A stretch of DNA of 64,000 nt, from positions 1,426,001-1,490,000 of the forward strand of contig CBDCQE010000001.1 of NCBI GenBank assembly GCA_965220505.1, written 5' to 3'. The DNA comes from Bin87 sp965220505 (GTDB lineage Bacteria; Chloroflexota; Dehalococcoidia; Lucifugimonadales; UBA3495). The position numbers and the translations under genes were made by a program. How positions within the stretch are numbered: position 1 is the stretch's first letter; each line of letters opens with the position of its first letter. Positions 8,531 through 17,076 of the stretch are shown piece after piece. The notes beneath the pieces are model-generated. The model did no database searches. It saw only the letters and a program-made list of their open reading frames with translations, and was not told where the DNA came from.

Positions 8531-10009
8531 ATGGCATCCAATATTCCATCCGACCCATCCGAGACCGATGCGTCTCAAACCGGTCAGAGGCCACGGTTAA
8601 TGCGCCGGCCCAGGATCTTCTACGGGTGGTGGATCGTCATCGTCAGCCTCGTTGCCGACGGGATGAAGCACGGCAGTTTCAACCGCGGTTTCACCGTTTT
8701 GTACGTGCCGGTCGAAAGCGAGATCATCTTCCCGAAGAGCGTCCTGGGCTTCAGCCCGCAGTCCCGGACCATGCTGGGACTGGCGGAGGGACTAGGCAGG
8801 TTCATGGGCGGTGTTCAGGGCCCGTTGATGGGATATTGCACCGACCGGTTTGGTCCGCGCGTGATGCTGGCGTTCGGTGGGTTGATGTCCGGCCTTGGGT
8901 TCATTCTGCTGGCGCGCACCACCAATTTCTGGTGGTTCCTGCTCGTGTTCGTGGTGTTCCTCTCCGTGGGTTTCCGGTCGGGCTACAACAACGCGTCGAT
9001 AGCGGCCGTGAACAACTGGTTCCGTCGCCGGCGGGGCTTGGCCATGTCGGTGGTCAGCATGGGCAACGGTCTCGGTGGCGCGTCCGCCTATCTGGTTGGC
9101 CTGCTGGTTTTCCTGGTGGGATGGCGGGATGCCTGCACCATCCTCGGGGTCGCAATCCTGGCGGTGGTCATACCATTGTCGTATTTCCTGCGTCGTTCCC
9201 CCGAGGACATGGGTCAGTTGCCCGACGGGGACCCGCCGGAACTCGCCGAGACGAACGCATCGGAGCGCAGTGCGGTGGCGCGCCGCCGCTCCACGAACGT
9301 GGGGGATACCGATTTCACCGCCCGCGAAGCGATGCGAACACCCTCGTACTGGCTGCTGGTCATGTCGACCGGTTTCCGCAACATCGTCCACGCCGGGGCC
9401 TCGTTTCTGATGGCCCCGCTGATCATTTGGTTCATGGAGGCCGGAGTGCCGGTCGACCCAGCCTCGGAACAGGGCCAGAGACACATCATCGTGGCCGCCG
9501 CTTTTGTGAGCGCCTTCTCCCTGGCGAATATGGTGTTCAACCCGTGCATGGGCTGGATTGGGGACAAGGTGGACCGGCGCAAACTCAGCGCACTATGCAT
9601 GCTCGCCGGCGCGGCAGCGCTGGGATCACTGCTCACCCAGAGCGGACACCTCTGGCAGGTCGTCGTGTTTGTCCTGTTGCTGGCCTTTGCGGAGAGCGCA
9701 AACCCACTGAACTGGGCCATCATGGGCGACTTCTTCGGCCGCAGGGCCTACGCTACCCTGCGGGGATGGCAACACCTGCCCGACCAGTTGGCCTCAATGT
9801 GGACCGCCATGTGGATGGGCGCCATATACGACTACACCAACAGTTTCTATTGGGCGCTGTTCCCGCTGGTCTTATTGTACATCGCTGCAGCCATCGGCTA
9901 CTGGTTTCTGCCGCGACCTCCGCTGCCGAGGCGGCTGCAATTGCAGCAGGAACGCAGCACCGGCAGCCGCAGCCGAGCGATTCGCACCGCGCCGGAGCCG
10001 GCTGGCTAG
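8531..10009 (+). CDS. MFS permease (OFA/monocarboxylate-like)
   Basis: A 492-residue, roughly 12-helix transporter. The first helix begins with IFYGWWIVIVSLVADG, common in oxalate/formate-type and related carboxylate permeases. The central cytoplasmic loop carries RRSPEDMGQLPDGDPPE, a motif shared with the second MFS permease of this window at 37810-39111, so the two are paralogues. The basic N-terminus is cytoplasmic. The substrate is probably a small organic acid, but this is inference. It stands as a single gene with its own promoter candidate. Confidence 0.85.
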   Translation: MASNIPSDPSETDASQTGQRPRLMRRPRIFYGWWIVIVSLVADGMKHGSFNRGFTVLYVPVESEIIFPKSVLGFSPQSRTMLGLAEGLGRFMGGVQGPLMGYCTDRFGPRVMLAFGGLMSGLGFILLARTTNFWWFLLVFVVFLSVGFRSGYNNASIAAVNNWFRRRRGLAMSVVSMGNGLGGASAYLVGLLVFLVGWRDACTILGVAILAVVIPLSYFLRRSPEDMGQLPDGDPPELAETNASERSAVARRRSTNVGDTDFTAREAMRTPSYWLLVMSTGFRNIVHAGASFLMAPLIIWFMEAGVPVDPASEQGQRHIIVAAAFVSAFSLANMVFNPCMGWIGDKVDRRKLSALCMLAGAAALGSLLTQSGHLWQVVVFVLLLAFAESANPLNWAIMGDFFGRRAYATLRGWQHLPDQLASMWTAMWMGAIYDYTNSFYWALFPLVLLYIAAAIGYWFLPRPPLPRRLQLQQERSTGSRSRAIRTAPEPAG

Positions 10010-10131
10010 CCCGTTCAGAAATCAGGGGCGACCTGTAATCGCCAAAAGCCGGAGAAATCGCTCGACGATATGCGACAGGGTAAGCGTGGTACGACCTGGC
10101 AATTTGCCTCGCCTTTACCTTCGAGGTAACC

Positions 10132-11451
10132 ATGGGCAAGCGTGAAACGCCGACAGGGAGATTAGCCCGTCTTCTGGATGGCGACCTGTCATTTCAGACG
10201 CCATCTCGGCTCGCCCATCCGTTGTACGCGCTTCACCCGTTTGCGGCACGGTTTCCGTACGGCTTGCCCGGGTATTTCATCGACGCCCTGACGGAGCCCG
10301 GCGGCACAGTACTGGACCCCATGTGCGGGTCGGGTATCACGCTCCTGGAAGGGTGGGCGGCCGGCCGGGCGGTTATCGGTGTGGACCTGGACCCGCTGGC
10401 GCGACGGCAAGCGAAAGCCCGCACCACGGCTCTCGGTAACGCGGAGGTCTTGGAGGCTGGTCAGGCGGCACTCCGCCGGACGGCGGACCTCATGGCTGGG
10501 CTAGGCCCACAACGTGACCCGTTGGAGGCCGTAAGGGCAGACATGGATTCCCCAACGCGGGAATTCCTGGACTATTGGTTCTTCCCGGAAACGCAACATG
10601 AGCTAGCGTGCCTTACCCTCGCAATCCGGGAAGAGTCCGATGCGGACCTGCGCAACCTGCTGGAAGTGATCTTTTCTTCCACGATTGTCACCAAGTCGGG
10701 TGGTGTGTCCCGGGCCCGGGACTTGGCCCACACTCGCCCGCATCGCGTGTCCGGCAAGGCGCCCCGCCGGCCGATCCCCCTGTTCGCGAACCTGGTCGAA
10801 CGCGCTGCTGGTGCCTACGGGAGCATAAACCGGGACGCGGTCGGCGAGTGTCGGATCATGGACGGAGATGCGCGTTCGCTGCCGTTGCCGGATTGCAGCG
10901 TGGACCTGATCGTGACGTCGCCTCCTTACGCCAACGCGCTCGATTACATGCGTGCGCACAAGTTCTCCCTGGCGTGGCTGGGCGACCCCATCCCGTCCCT
11001 GACCAAGTTACGGCGCGAGTACATCGGCTCGGAGGCTTCTGGCAACCAGGCGGCGACGTCGGTTGACTCGCTGCCGGCAAAGGTCGAAGCCGTGGTCGAG
11101 CGCGTCGGCGAGGCGGATGCCACGAAATCCCGCGTCCTGCGGCGGTACTTTGCTGATATGTCGGCGTCGATCTCCGAGATGCAGAGAGTGCTCCGGCCCG
11201 GGTCGGCGGCGGTGATCGTGGTGGGTCCTTCCACCATGCGCGGGATATTGGTGCCTACCCACGAATGCCTGGCGAATTTAGCCACGCAAGCGGGATTGGA
11301 CGTAGTGGCGGTCGCTCCGCGAAACCTGGACCGCGACCGGCGGATGATGCCGGCGCGGAATGCTAGACGTACCGGCAGCGGCAACATTGACACGACGGGC
11401 ATCGAGCGGCGGATGCACACCGAGTACGTCATCGGCGCGTTGATGCCCTGA
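10132..11451 (+). CDS. Solitary DNA amino-methyltransferase (N4-cytosine or N6-adenine type)
   Basis: A 439-residue SAM-dependent methylase. Motif I, DPMCGSG, is at about residue 62, with the acidic SAM-ribose residues in GVDLDPLA after it. The catalytic motif IV, TSPPYANALDYM, is at about residue 262. Motif I is therefore N-terminal and motif IV about 200 residues later, leaving room for a target-recognition region between them (alpha-like order). SPPY is commonest in N4-cytosine enzymes. No restriction nuclease is adjacent, so an orphan, regulatory or housekeeping methylase is likely. An RNA substrate is less likely but cannot be excluded. Confidence 0.8.
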   Translation: MGKRETPTGRLARLLDGDLSFQTPSRLAHPLYALHPFAARFPYGLPGYFIDALTEPGGTVLDPMCGSGITLLEGWAAGRAVIGVDLDPLARRQAKARTTALGNAEVLEAGQAALRRTADLMAGLGPQRDPLEAVRADMDSPTREFLDYWFFPETQHELACLTLAIREESDADLRNLLEVIFSSTIVTKSGGVSRARDLAHTRPHRVSGKAPRRPIPLFANLVERAAGAYGSINRDAVGECRIMDGDARSLPLPDCSVDLIVTSPPYANALDYMRAHKFSLAWLGDPIPSLTKLRREYIGSEASGNQAATSVDSLPAKVEAVVERVGEADATKSRVLRRYFADMSASISEMQRVLRPGSAAVIVVGPSTMRGILVPTHECLANLATQAGLDVVAVAPRNLDRDRRMMPARNARRTGSGNIDTTGIERRMHTEYVIGALMP

Positions 11452-11824
11452 CGGCACGGGCAGAGTCGGTCAAATGGTCGGTGCAGAGCACCCAGTCGGT
11501 GCCCGGTAATCTAGTCTCAAACTGCAACCCGGTTTCGCCCGGCACAGCTTTCTACCAGATGTTGTTATCGGCGGTCGGATGGGATGGATCGCCGCCGCCA
11601 TACCGCGCCCCCGGCTGAATCAAAACGAATATTCCAATGCCGCCGTCACCGGCCGGGCGCACGATTGGAATCCATCATACTTTTTGTTGTGCGGCCAATA
11701 GCGTTGATTTTTTCAATTGCGGGCAAAACATTACATCTACATATCCGTCTAGCGGGGCTGCCGGCGGCCCCATTACCATTGTCTGCCACACGATCATGGT
11801 CACTTGGAATCAGGAACGCAGACG
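11452..11824. other. Gene-free region upstream of dnaA
   Basis: The region contains an A+T-rich tract (about 11680-11745) and a hairpin at 11754-11771 (GGGGC with GCCCC around a GCCGGC core). I looked for clustered TTATCCACA-like DnaA boxes and saw none on either strand, so an origin is not supported. Confidence 0.5.
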
Positions 11825-13261
11825 ATGCAAGATCAACCCGACCCCGTATCAGCGTGGCAAGCAGCCCTCGGCCGCCTACAGCTGGAAATTCCCCAGGAGC
11901 AATTCAACACTTTCCTCCGGCCCTGCTCCGGCCTCCGATGGGAAGATGATTGCCTGGTGGTCAGCGCAGCAACCGCGTTCGCGGTGTCGTGGTTGGAATT
12001 GCCGTTGCACCTGGAAATGGTTCGGGAGGCAGTAGCCAAAACGACGGGCGCACAATCAAGCGTCCGTTACCTGGCGACCCCGGCGGGTGACTACAACCCG
12101 GCGCCGCAACGCGAAGTTTCGGTGTATTCGGTAGTCGCGGAGCCGGCGACGCGGCTTCCCAACCGGATGGATCCAGAGGGCGACCCATCGCAACGCGAAG
12201 CTGCGGATACATGGCAGGTCCGCCAATCCAACCAAGCGGTTGGGATCAACCCGCGGTATACCTTCGACAATTTCGTGGTCGGCGAAAGCAACCAGTTGGC
12301 CTACCACGCCGCGCGAGCCGTCAACGCGGATGGGCAAGATGCTGTCCCCGGTTACAATCCGTTGTTGCTGTACGCCGGCTCCGGGATGGGCAAGACCCAC
12401 CTGCTGCACGCTATCGGCAACGCGGCCCGTCAGAAGAGTGTTTCGGTCCGCTACGTTACGTCCGAACAGTTCACCAACGAGTTCGTGTCCGCGATCCACC
12501 GCCGCGCGATGCCCGAATTTCGCGAACACTACCGGGGCGTCGACCTGCTGCTGCTGGACGACGTGCAGTTCCTAGTGGGAAAAGAACAAACACAGGAAGC
12601 GCTGTTTCACACCTTCAACGACCTGCACCAGGCGGGGTCGCAGATCGTTCTGACCAGCGACCGCCCGCCCGAGACCATCTCGCCGTTGGAAGACCGGTTG
12701 CGCTCGCGTTTCCAATGGGGATTAGTGGCCGATATCCGTCCTCCCTCTCTGGAAACGCGGCTGGCGATGCTCCATTCCTGGGCTTCGGACAACGGATCAG
12801 AGGTGCCGCCTCCGGTGCTGGACCTCATCGCGCAACGCGTCAGCCGAAACGTGCGCCAACTCCTGGGCGCGTTCAATCGCGTTGTGGCAACGTCACAGCT
12901 CTTGGGCGCTCCGCTGACCGCAGAAAGCGTAGCCGTACAACTGGACGCCATCTTGGGGCCGGATGCCCGCGCGGAAGTAACGCCACAGGAGGTGCTGGGC
13001 AAGGTGGCGCATCACTACGGGCTTGCGGCGGAGCAGATTTTGGGCCGCAATCGCACGGCTGCCGTGGCGTTGGCCCGGCAGGTGACGATGTACCTGTTAG
13101 TATCGGAACTCAGCATGACACCGACCGGCGCCGGGCGTTTCCTGGCGGGCCGCAACCACAGCACGGTAATCCACGGGGTTGCCCGGGTGCGCCAGGCCAT
13201 GGAAACCGATAGCCGGCTGAAGCATGCGGTCCTCGCAATCACTGAAACACTGACCGACTGA
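11825..13261 (+). CDS. dnaA: Chromosomal replication initiator protein DnaA
   Basis: A 478-residue AAA+ initiator. Domain I is about residues 1-85 (QAALGRLQLEIPQEQFNTFL), followed by a variable linker. The AAA+ core has Walker A AGSGMGKT (about 184-191) and Walker B LLLLDDVQF (D245, D246). The C-terminal DnaA-box-binding helix-turn-helix ends in AGRNHSTVIHGVARV (about 442-456). The ATG at 11825 follows AGGA by nine bases; a TTG seven codons earlier is less likely. Usual neighbours dnaN, recF and gyrB are absent, and an NHL-repeat gene follows 35 bases downstream. Walker A reads AGSGMG where GGVGLG is common, a mild divergence. Confidence 0.9.
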   Translation: MQDQPDPVSAWQAALGRLQLEIPQEQFNTFLRPCSGLRWEDDCLVVSAATAFAVSWLELPLHLEMVREAVAKTTGAQSSVRYLATPAGDYNPAPQREVSVYSVVAEPATRLPNRMDPEGDPSQREAADTWQVRQSNQAVGINPRYTFDNFVVGESNQLAYHAARAVNADGQDAVPGYNPLLLYAGSGMGKTHLLHAIGNAARQKSVSVRYVTSEQFTNEFVSAIHRRAMPEFREHYRGVDLLLLDDVQFLVGKEQTQEALFHTFNDLHQAGSQIVLTSDRPPETISPLEDRLRSRFQWGLVADIRPPSLETRLAMLHSWASDNGSEVPPPVLDLIAQRVSRNVRQLLGAFNRVVATSQLLGAPLTAESVAVQLDAILGPDARAEVTPQEVLGKVAHHYGLAAEQILGRNRTAAVALARQVTMYLLVSELSMTPTGAGRFLAGRNHSTVIHGVARVRQAMETDSRLKHAVLAITETLTD

Positions 13262-13296
13262 ACACTTCACTCCACAAGCGGGTCCAGGAGGCACAC

Positions 13297-14331
13297 ATGA
13301 CGACAGGCAGCAGCCAGACCATCCGAACCGTCGTTGGCACCGGCGAAGCCGGCTACAGCGGCGATGGCGGGCCGGCCGCGTCCGCCACCCTTCGCGAGCC
13401 GTTCATGTGCACGTTCGACCACGCGGGCAACATGTTTTTCTGCGAGGCGAAAAACCACGTCGTCCGGCGGATTGACGCATCCTCCGGCCACGTGACCACC
13501 GTGGCCGGCACGGGCGAGGTCGGCTACACGGGAGACGGTGGGCCAGCGACGGCGGCCACCATGAATGAGCCCTATTCGCTGGAAGTTGACAGCGACGGAA
13601 ACGTATACATCGTCGACCGCCTCAACGCCGCAGTGCGCCGGGTCGACGGCGTCACCGGAGTCATTACTACGGTGGCGGGCACCGGCGAGCCGGGATATTC
13701 AGGCGATGGCGGTCCCGGCGAAGCAGCGCAACTGCGGGAGCCCAACGACTGCTTCCTGGACGGACGGGGCGGACTGCTCATCGCCGACATCCAGGACCAG
13801 CGTATCCGTCGCCTGGACCTGGCGACAGGCATCATCGATACCTTCGCCGGCAACGGCGAAAAAACGCGCGGGGGCGACGGTATGCCGGCGCGACAGGCAA
13901 GCTTCCTGGGGTCGAGGGCGGTATGCATGGACCAGCACGGCAACACGTACATCGCAGAGCGAGAGGGCAACGGCGTCCGCGTGGTCACCGCGGGCGGGAT
14001 CATGGGAACCGTTGCCGGCGCATCCGCCGAACGCGGCTACGCCGGCGATGGCGGGTCCGCGCTGGCCGCCACCTGGGGAGCGCCCAAGGCCCTGCGCTGC
14101 GACGCCGCGGGCAATGTCATCGTGGTCGACACGGAGAACCACGCTATCCGAAAGATCGACGTCACCAACGGAGTGGTGACCACCATCGCCGGCGGGCAAT
14201 TGGGCGGGCATGGAGATGGCGGCCCGGCCACCGACGCCGGACTGGACCGCCCGCACGGGTGCGGCATTGCGGCCGACGGACAGATCTACATCGCGGATAG
14301 CAACAACCATCGGATACGGGCGGTCGGTTAG
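13297..14331 (+). CDS. NHL-repeat beta-propeller protein
   Basis: A 344-residue protein made of about six repeats of roughly 55 residues. Each contains VAGTGEVGYTGDGGPA-like and DxxGNVYIVDxxNxxVRR-like segments, the pattern of NHL/SMP-30-type propellers. No signal peptide is visible, so it may be cytoplasmic. An ideal Shine-Dalgarno (AGGAGG) precedes the ATG by five bases. It follows dnaA closely on the same strand, but a functional link is not evident. The role could be binding or lactonase-like; no catalytic residues can be assigned. Confidence 0.82.
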   Translation: MTTGSSQTIRTVVGTGEAGYSGDGGPAASATLREPFMCTFDHAGNMFFCEAKNHVVRRIDASSGHVTTVAGTGEVGYTGDGGPATAATMNEPYSLEVDSDGNVYIVDRLNAAVRRVDGVTGVITTVAGTGEPGYSGDGGPGEAAQLREPNDCFLDGRGGLLIADIQDQRIRRLDLATGIIDTFAGNGEKTRGGDGMPARQASFLGSRAVCMDQHGNTYIAEREGNGVRVVTAGGIMGTVAGASAERGYAGDGGSALAATWGAPKALRCDAAGNVIVVDTENHAIRKIDVTNGVVTTIAGGQLGGHGDGGPATDAGLDRPHGCGIAADGQIYIADSNNHRIRAVG

Positions 14332-14365
14332 GAGGTCCAAGCGGCAGTCAAATCCTCTTGGTTCC

Positions 14366-14395
14366 TTGACACTACCGGCACCCGTTGGCTACGAT
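14366..14395 (+). promoter_or_regulatory. Sigma-70-type promoter for the tRNA pair
   Basis: A perfect TTGACA is at 14366-14371, then an 18-base spacer and TACGAT at 14390-14395. The predicted start is about 40 bases before tRNA-Ala. Confidence 0.6.
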
Positions 14396-14441
14396 TGATT
14401 CATCGTCGGCAACGAGATTGTCGTCGGCCGATGGCAGAAGT

Positions 14442-14517
14442 GGGGATATAGCTCAACTGGGAGAGCGCGGCGTTCGCAATGCCGAGGTTGCGGGTTCGAG
14501 CCCCGCTATCTCCACCA
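14442..14517 (+). tRNA. tRNA-Ala (anticodon CGC)
   Basis: A full 76-base cloverleaf: the acceptor GGGGATA pairs with TATCTCC (one G-U), with D-stem GCTC/GAGC, anticodon loop TTCGCAA and T-loop TTCGAGC. The 3' CCA is encoded. Confidence 0.95.
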
Positions 14518-14527
14518 CTTCGTTTCT

Positions 14528-14601
14528 GCCCCTGTAGCTCAGTTGGATAGAGCGGCGGCGTCCTAAGTCGCGCGTCGGGGGTTCGAGTCCCTCCAGGGGT
14601 A
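14528..14601 (+). tRNA. tRNA-Arg (anticodon CCT)
   Basis: A 74-base cloverleaf with acceptor GCCCCTG/CAGGGGT (terminal G-U), D-stem GCTC/GAGC, anticodon loop GTCCTAA and T-loop TTCGAGT. CCA is not encoded; the discriminator A is followed by a pyrimidine-rich CTTTTTCTT, which may end the transcript. It lies ten bases after tRNA-Ala. Confidence 0.93.
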
Positions 14602-14633
14602 CTTTTTCTTGCCTATTTTCCTGCTCAAAAACC

Positions 14634-16001
14634 TCAGGTCCGGAGCAGTTCCGCCAGGCTGCTGACCGGTTTCCCTTCCTCCAACAGGTCCAGGCGGGAA
14701 AGAACTTCGGCCGTCGTCGCTTCGGACAGCGCCGGCGAGACACAGTCGCGGAATTTCTCGCGGACGTCCTCCATCGTCACGCCGCGCAGGGCCCCGCTGT
14801 TGGCGCGGTGCGCCTGTTGTCGGAGCGTGCTGCCGTCCTTCATCTGGACGTCAACCTGGTGGAAGCCTTCGGTCCAACTGGGCTGCCCCTCGTTGCCCGG
14901 GATGCGGCGCATGTCGATGCGTGGAATCAGCGCCTGGGCTTCGGGACGCATCACCTGATCGTCCGTGAAGGACTGCAACCCGACCCGTTGGTCCAGCAAG
15001 GCCGCTGCCAGGCAATATTGCATGCTGAACTTTCCCTCCAAAGACGACACCGGGCGGGAGTGAATCAATGACCGCGGCGGGTCGAAGTCCACCATCACGT
15101 CGATCCGGTCCACCGCCGCGGGGTCTATGGTGCCCTGGGACAGCAGGTCAAAGGTGGCATCCAGCGCCAGGTGGGCGCTGCCGCAGCAGGGGTACTTCTT
15201 GATTTCAATGCCTGACTCCACCAGGTAGCATTTGTTTCCCAGGTTCTGGACCACCTGCTGGCCGTCGAATCCCTGGCCGCCCGAGAAGGCTCGAATGAAC
15301 CCGAACCGCCCTTCCAGAGCGTCCTCGCTGGCGGTGAAACCTTCTCGCACCAGCCTGGCCGCGACGACCCCGGCGCGGGCGGCGTCTCCGGCGTGGAACG
15401 GCTTGGTCATGGTGCCGAAGTTCTGTCGCAATCCCGACGCTTGGGAAGCCGCCAGGGAGACGGCCATGGCCGTCTGTTCCGGGTCCAGGCCCATGATCCT
15501 GCTGGCGGATGCCGCCGCACCCACCGCTCCCAGGGGACCCGTAGGGTGCCAGCCGAGGTCATCGTAGTAAGCTTCACTCAGGGCCTCACCGACGGCGCAG
15601 GCGACTTCGAAGCCGGACATGTATCCGAGCAGCATGTCCTTGCCGGTGGCGCCGCACTCCTCGGCCACCGCAAGGGATGCGGGCAGCAGAACTGCGGTGG
15701 GATGTGTCTTGGTGATCTGGGTGATGTCGTCGTAGTCCAGGGCGTGGGCCATGGCGCCGTTGACGAGGGCGGCGTTGGCCGCGGAGGTCCGGAATCCCCG
15801 TCCAACGACGCTGGCGGTGGGGGAGGCGGCTTCGGCCGCAACGTAGCGACATAGAATGTCCGACAGGGCTTCGCGGGAGCCGGCCAGCATACACGCCAAA
15901 CAGTCCATGATCGCTCCCTTGGCCGCTTCGATGGCGTCGGGCGGGAAGTCCTCAATGTCGGTGGCCGTGACGTATTGTGCGATCCGCTGCGTAATGTTCA
16001 T
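14634..16001 (-). CDS. MmgE/PrpD family protein (copy 1)
   Basis: A 455-residue member of the MmgE/PrpD family, which includes 2-methylcitrate dehydratase, cis-aconitate decarboxylase and many uncharacterised lyases. Recognisable segments are the N-terminal AAKGAIMDCLACMLAGS, the active-site region NGAMAHALDYDDI, and HPTGPLGAVGAAASA. The ATG at 16001 has AGGAG seven bases upstream; the longer frame to 16139 has no such site. No prpB or prpC is nearby, so the methylcitrate cycle is not implied. A second family member lies at 19489-20844. Confidence 0.88.
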   Translation of the reverse strand: MNITQRIAQYVTATDIEDFPPDAIEAAKGAIMDCLACMLAGSREALSDILCRYVAAEAASPTASVVGRGFRTSAANAALVNGAMAHALDYDDITQITKTHPTAVLLPASLAVAEECGATGKDMLLGYMSGFEVACAVGEALSEAYYDDLGWHPTGPLGAVGAAASASRIMGLDPEQTAMAVSLAASQASGLRQNFGTMTKPFHAGDAARAGVVAARLVREGFTASEDALEGRFGFIRAFSGGQGFDGQQVVQNLGNKCYLVESGIEIKKYPCCGSAHLALDATFDLLSQGTIDPAAVDRIDVMVDFDPPRSLIHSRPVSSLEGKFSMQYCLAAALLDQRVGLQSFTDDQVMRPEAQALIPRIDMRRIPGNEGQPSWTEGFHQVDVQMKDGSTLRQQAHRANSGALRGVTMEDVREKFRDCVSPALSEATTAEVLSRLDLLEEGKPVSSLAELLRT

Positions 16002-16060
16002 GGATTCACTCCTGGCGCGCGGGCTTGCTGCCTGGTTGTCGCGCGCCTGATGGTAACGCG

Positions 16061-16088
16061 AATGTATGCCATTTTGGTGCGGTGTCAA
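16061..16088 (-). promoter_or_regulatory. Sigma-70-type promoter for MmgE/PrpD copy 1
   Basis: On the minus strand, TTGACA (16083-16088) is followed after 16 bases by TACATT (16061-16066), about 60 bases before the start codon at 16001. Confidence 0.55.
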
Positions 16089-16161
16089 GTGGCCGGGTGG
16101 CGGGCTGCTGAGACTCCGGCGGGTTTGCTGGCGAGTCATCCCATCTGGTGTCCGCCCCCCG

Positions 16162-16170
16162 TGCTATCAT
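16162..16170 (+). promoter_or_regulatory. Extended -10 promoter candidate
   Basis: TGCTATCAT fits TGn-TATCAT and lies 50 bp before the hydrolase ATG at 16220. Confidence 0.4.
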
Positions 16171-16219
16171 GGGCCGCGCATTCACCCCGATCTGCCGGAC
16201 ACGAAGGAGGGCATGGCAA

Positions 16220-17020
16220 ATGGCGACAGGCACCCAGACATGGACCGAAGAGTTCGCGGAGGTAGCTGGAACCAAGCTCCAGTTGGTCAGGGGCGGCTCG
16301 GGTGACCCCTTAGTGATCCTGCATGACGAAATGGGCCACCATGGGCAGGTTCGCTACCAGAACGAACTGGCCGGGGACTTTGCCGTCCACATACCCTCCC
16401 ATCCTGGATTCGGTGCCACCGAAGGCCAGGAATGGATCATGAACATGCGGGACATGGCCGGTTGGTACCTGGAAGCCCTGGATGACCTGAATCTTGGGCC
16501 GGTAAACCTGCTGGGGTTCTCGCTGGGGGGCTGGCTGGCCGCGGAAATGGCGTCGATGTCGCCCGACATGGTCCGCAAACTGGTGCTGGTGGCGCCGGCC
16601 GGAATTCGCCCGCCCTCGGGAGAGATATTCGACATGTTCCTGGTGGTGCCGAGAGACTATATCGTCGCCGGATTCCTGGACCCCGAGGCGACCCCCGAGT
16701 TCGGCGAGGTCTGCCCGGAGGAACCCTCGGATGAGCTGAATGAAGCCTGGGCCGTGGCGCGGGAGGAAGCGTGTCGCCTCAGCTGGCGTCCATACATGCA
16801 CAATCTGGCCATGCCCAATCTGGTCCGCCGGCTCAAGCGGGTGCCCACCCAGATCATCTGGGGACGCGAAGACAACATCGTCCCCGTGTCCGCCGGTCAG
16901 GTGTACCACGACTCTATCCCCGGATCCCGGCTCGACATCCTGGACGGATGCGGCCATCGCCCCGAGTTGGAGAAGACCGACGAATTCCTGAGCCTGGTCA
17001 AGGGTTTCCTGGCGAATTAG
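16220..17020 (+). CDS. Alpha/beta hydrolase
   Basis: A 266-residue alpha/beta-hydrolase-fold protein. The nucleophile elbow is GFSLGG (serine in the GxSxxG context), the acid is probably the D of WGREDNIVP, and the catalytic histidine is in GCGHRPELE. The oxyanion region (VILHDEMGHH) carries HDEMG in place of the usual HGxxG. AAGGAGG at 16204-16210 supports the ATG at 16220. The nearest downstream gene is the flavin monooxygenase with its own promoter candidate; together they suggest oxidation then hydrolysis of an organic substrate, but the substrate is unknown. Confidence 0.85.
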   Translation: MATGTQTWTEEFAEVAGTKLQLVRGGSGDPLVILHDEMGHHGQVRYQNELAGDFAVHIPSHPGFGATEGQEWIMNMRDMAGWYLEALDDLNLGPVNLLGFSLGGWLAAEMASMSPDMVRKLVLVAPAGIRPPSGEIFDMFLVVPRDYIVAGFLDPEATPEFGEVCPEEPSDELNEAWAVAREEACRLSWRPYMHNLAMPNLVRRLKRVPTQIIWGREDNIVPVSAGQVYHDSIPGSRLDILDGCGHRPELEKTDEFLSLVKGFLAN

Positions 17021-17034
17021 CGATAGCGTCGCTA

Positions 17035-17043
17035 TGGTAAAAT
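17035..17043 (+). promoter_or_regulatory. Extended -10 promoter candidate
   Basis: TGGTAAAAT lies 34 bp before the monooxygenase ATG. The flank (GGTAAAATCCGGCCG) resembles that of the element at 8450. Confidence 0.45.
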
Positions 17044-17076
17044 CCGGCCGTACCCGGAAGCGCAAGGAGAAGCGAC

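Noticed and set aside
8626..10038. 470-codon plus-strand ORF overlapping the MFS permease
   Set aside because: It is out of frame with a protein that has 12 hydrophobic helices and family motifs; its own translation is Arg/Gly-rich with no motif.
11452..11824. Chromosomal origin upstream of dnaA
   Set aside because: No cluster of DnaA-box-like 9-mers was found, and the usual origin neighbours are missing.
14332..14441. Riboswitch or attenuator before the tRNA genes
   Set aside because: Only a normal sigma-70-type promoter was visible, with no stable structured leader.
14453..14743. Minus-strand ORF with LEGLEPPTRDLGRRRSIQLS
   Set aside because: It is the antisense of the two tRNA genes. 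This peptide pattern is a well-known false product of tRNA reverse strands.
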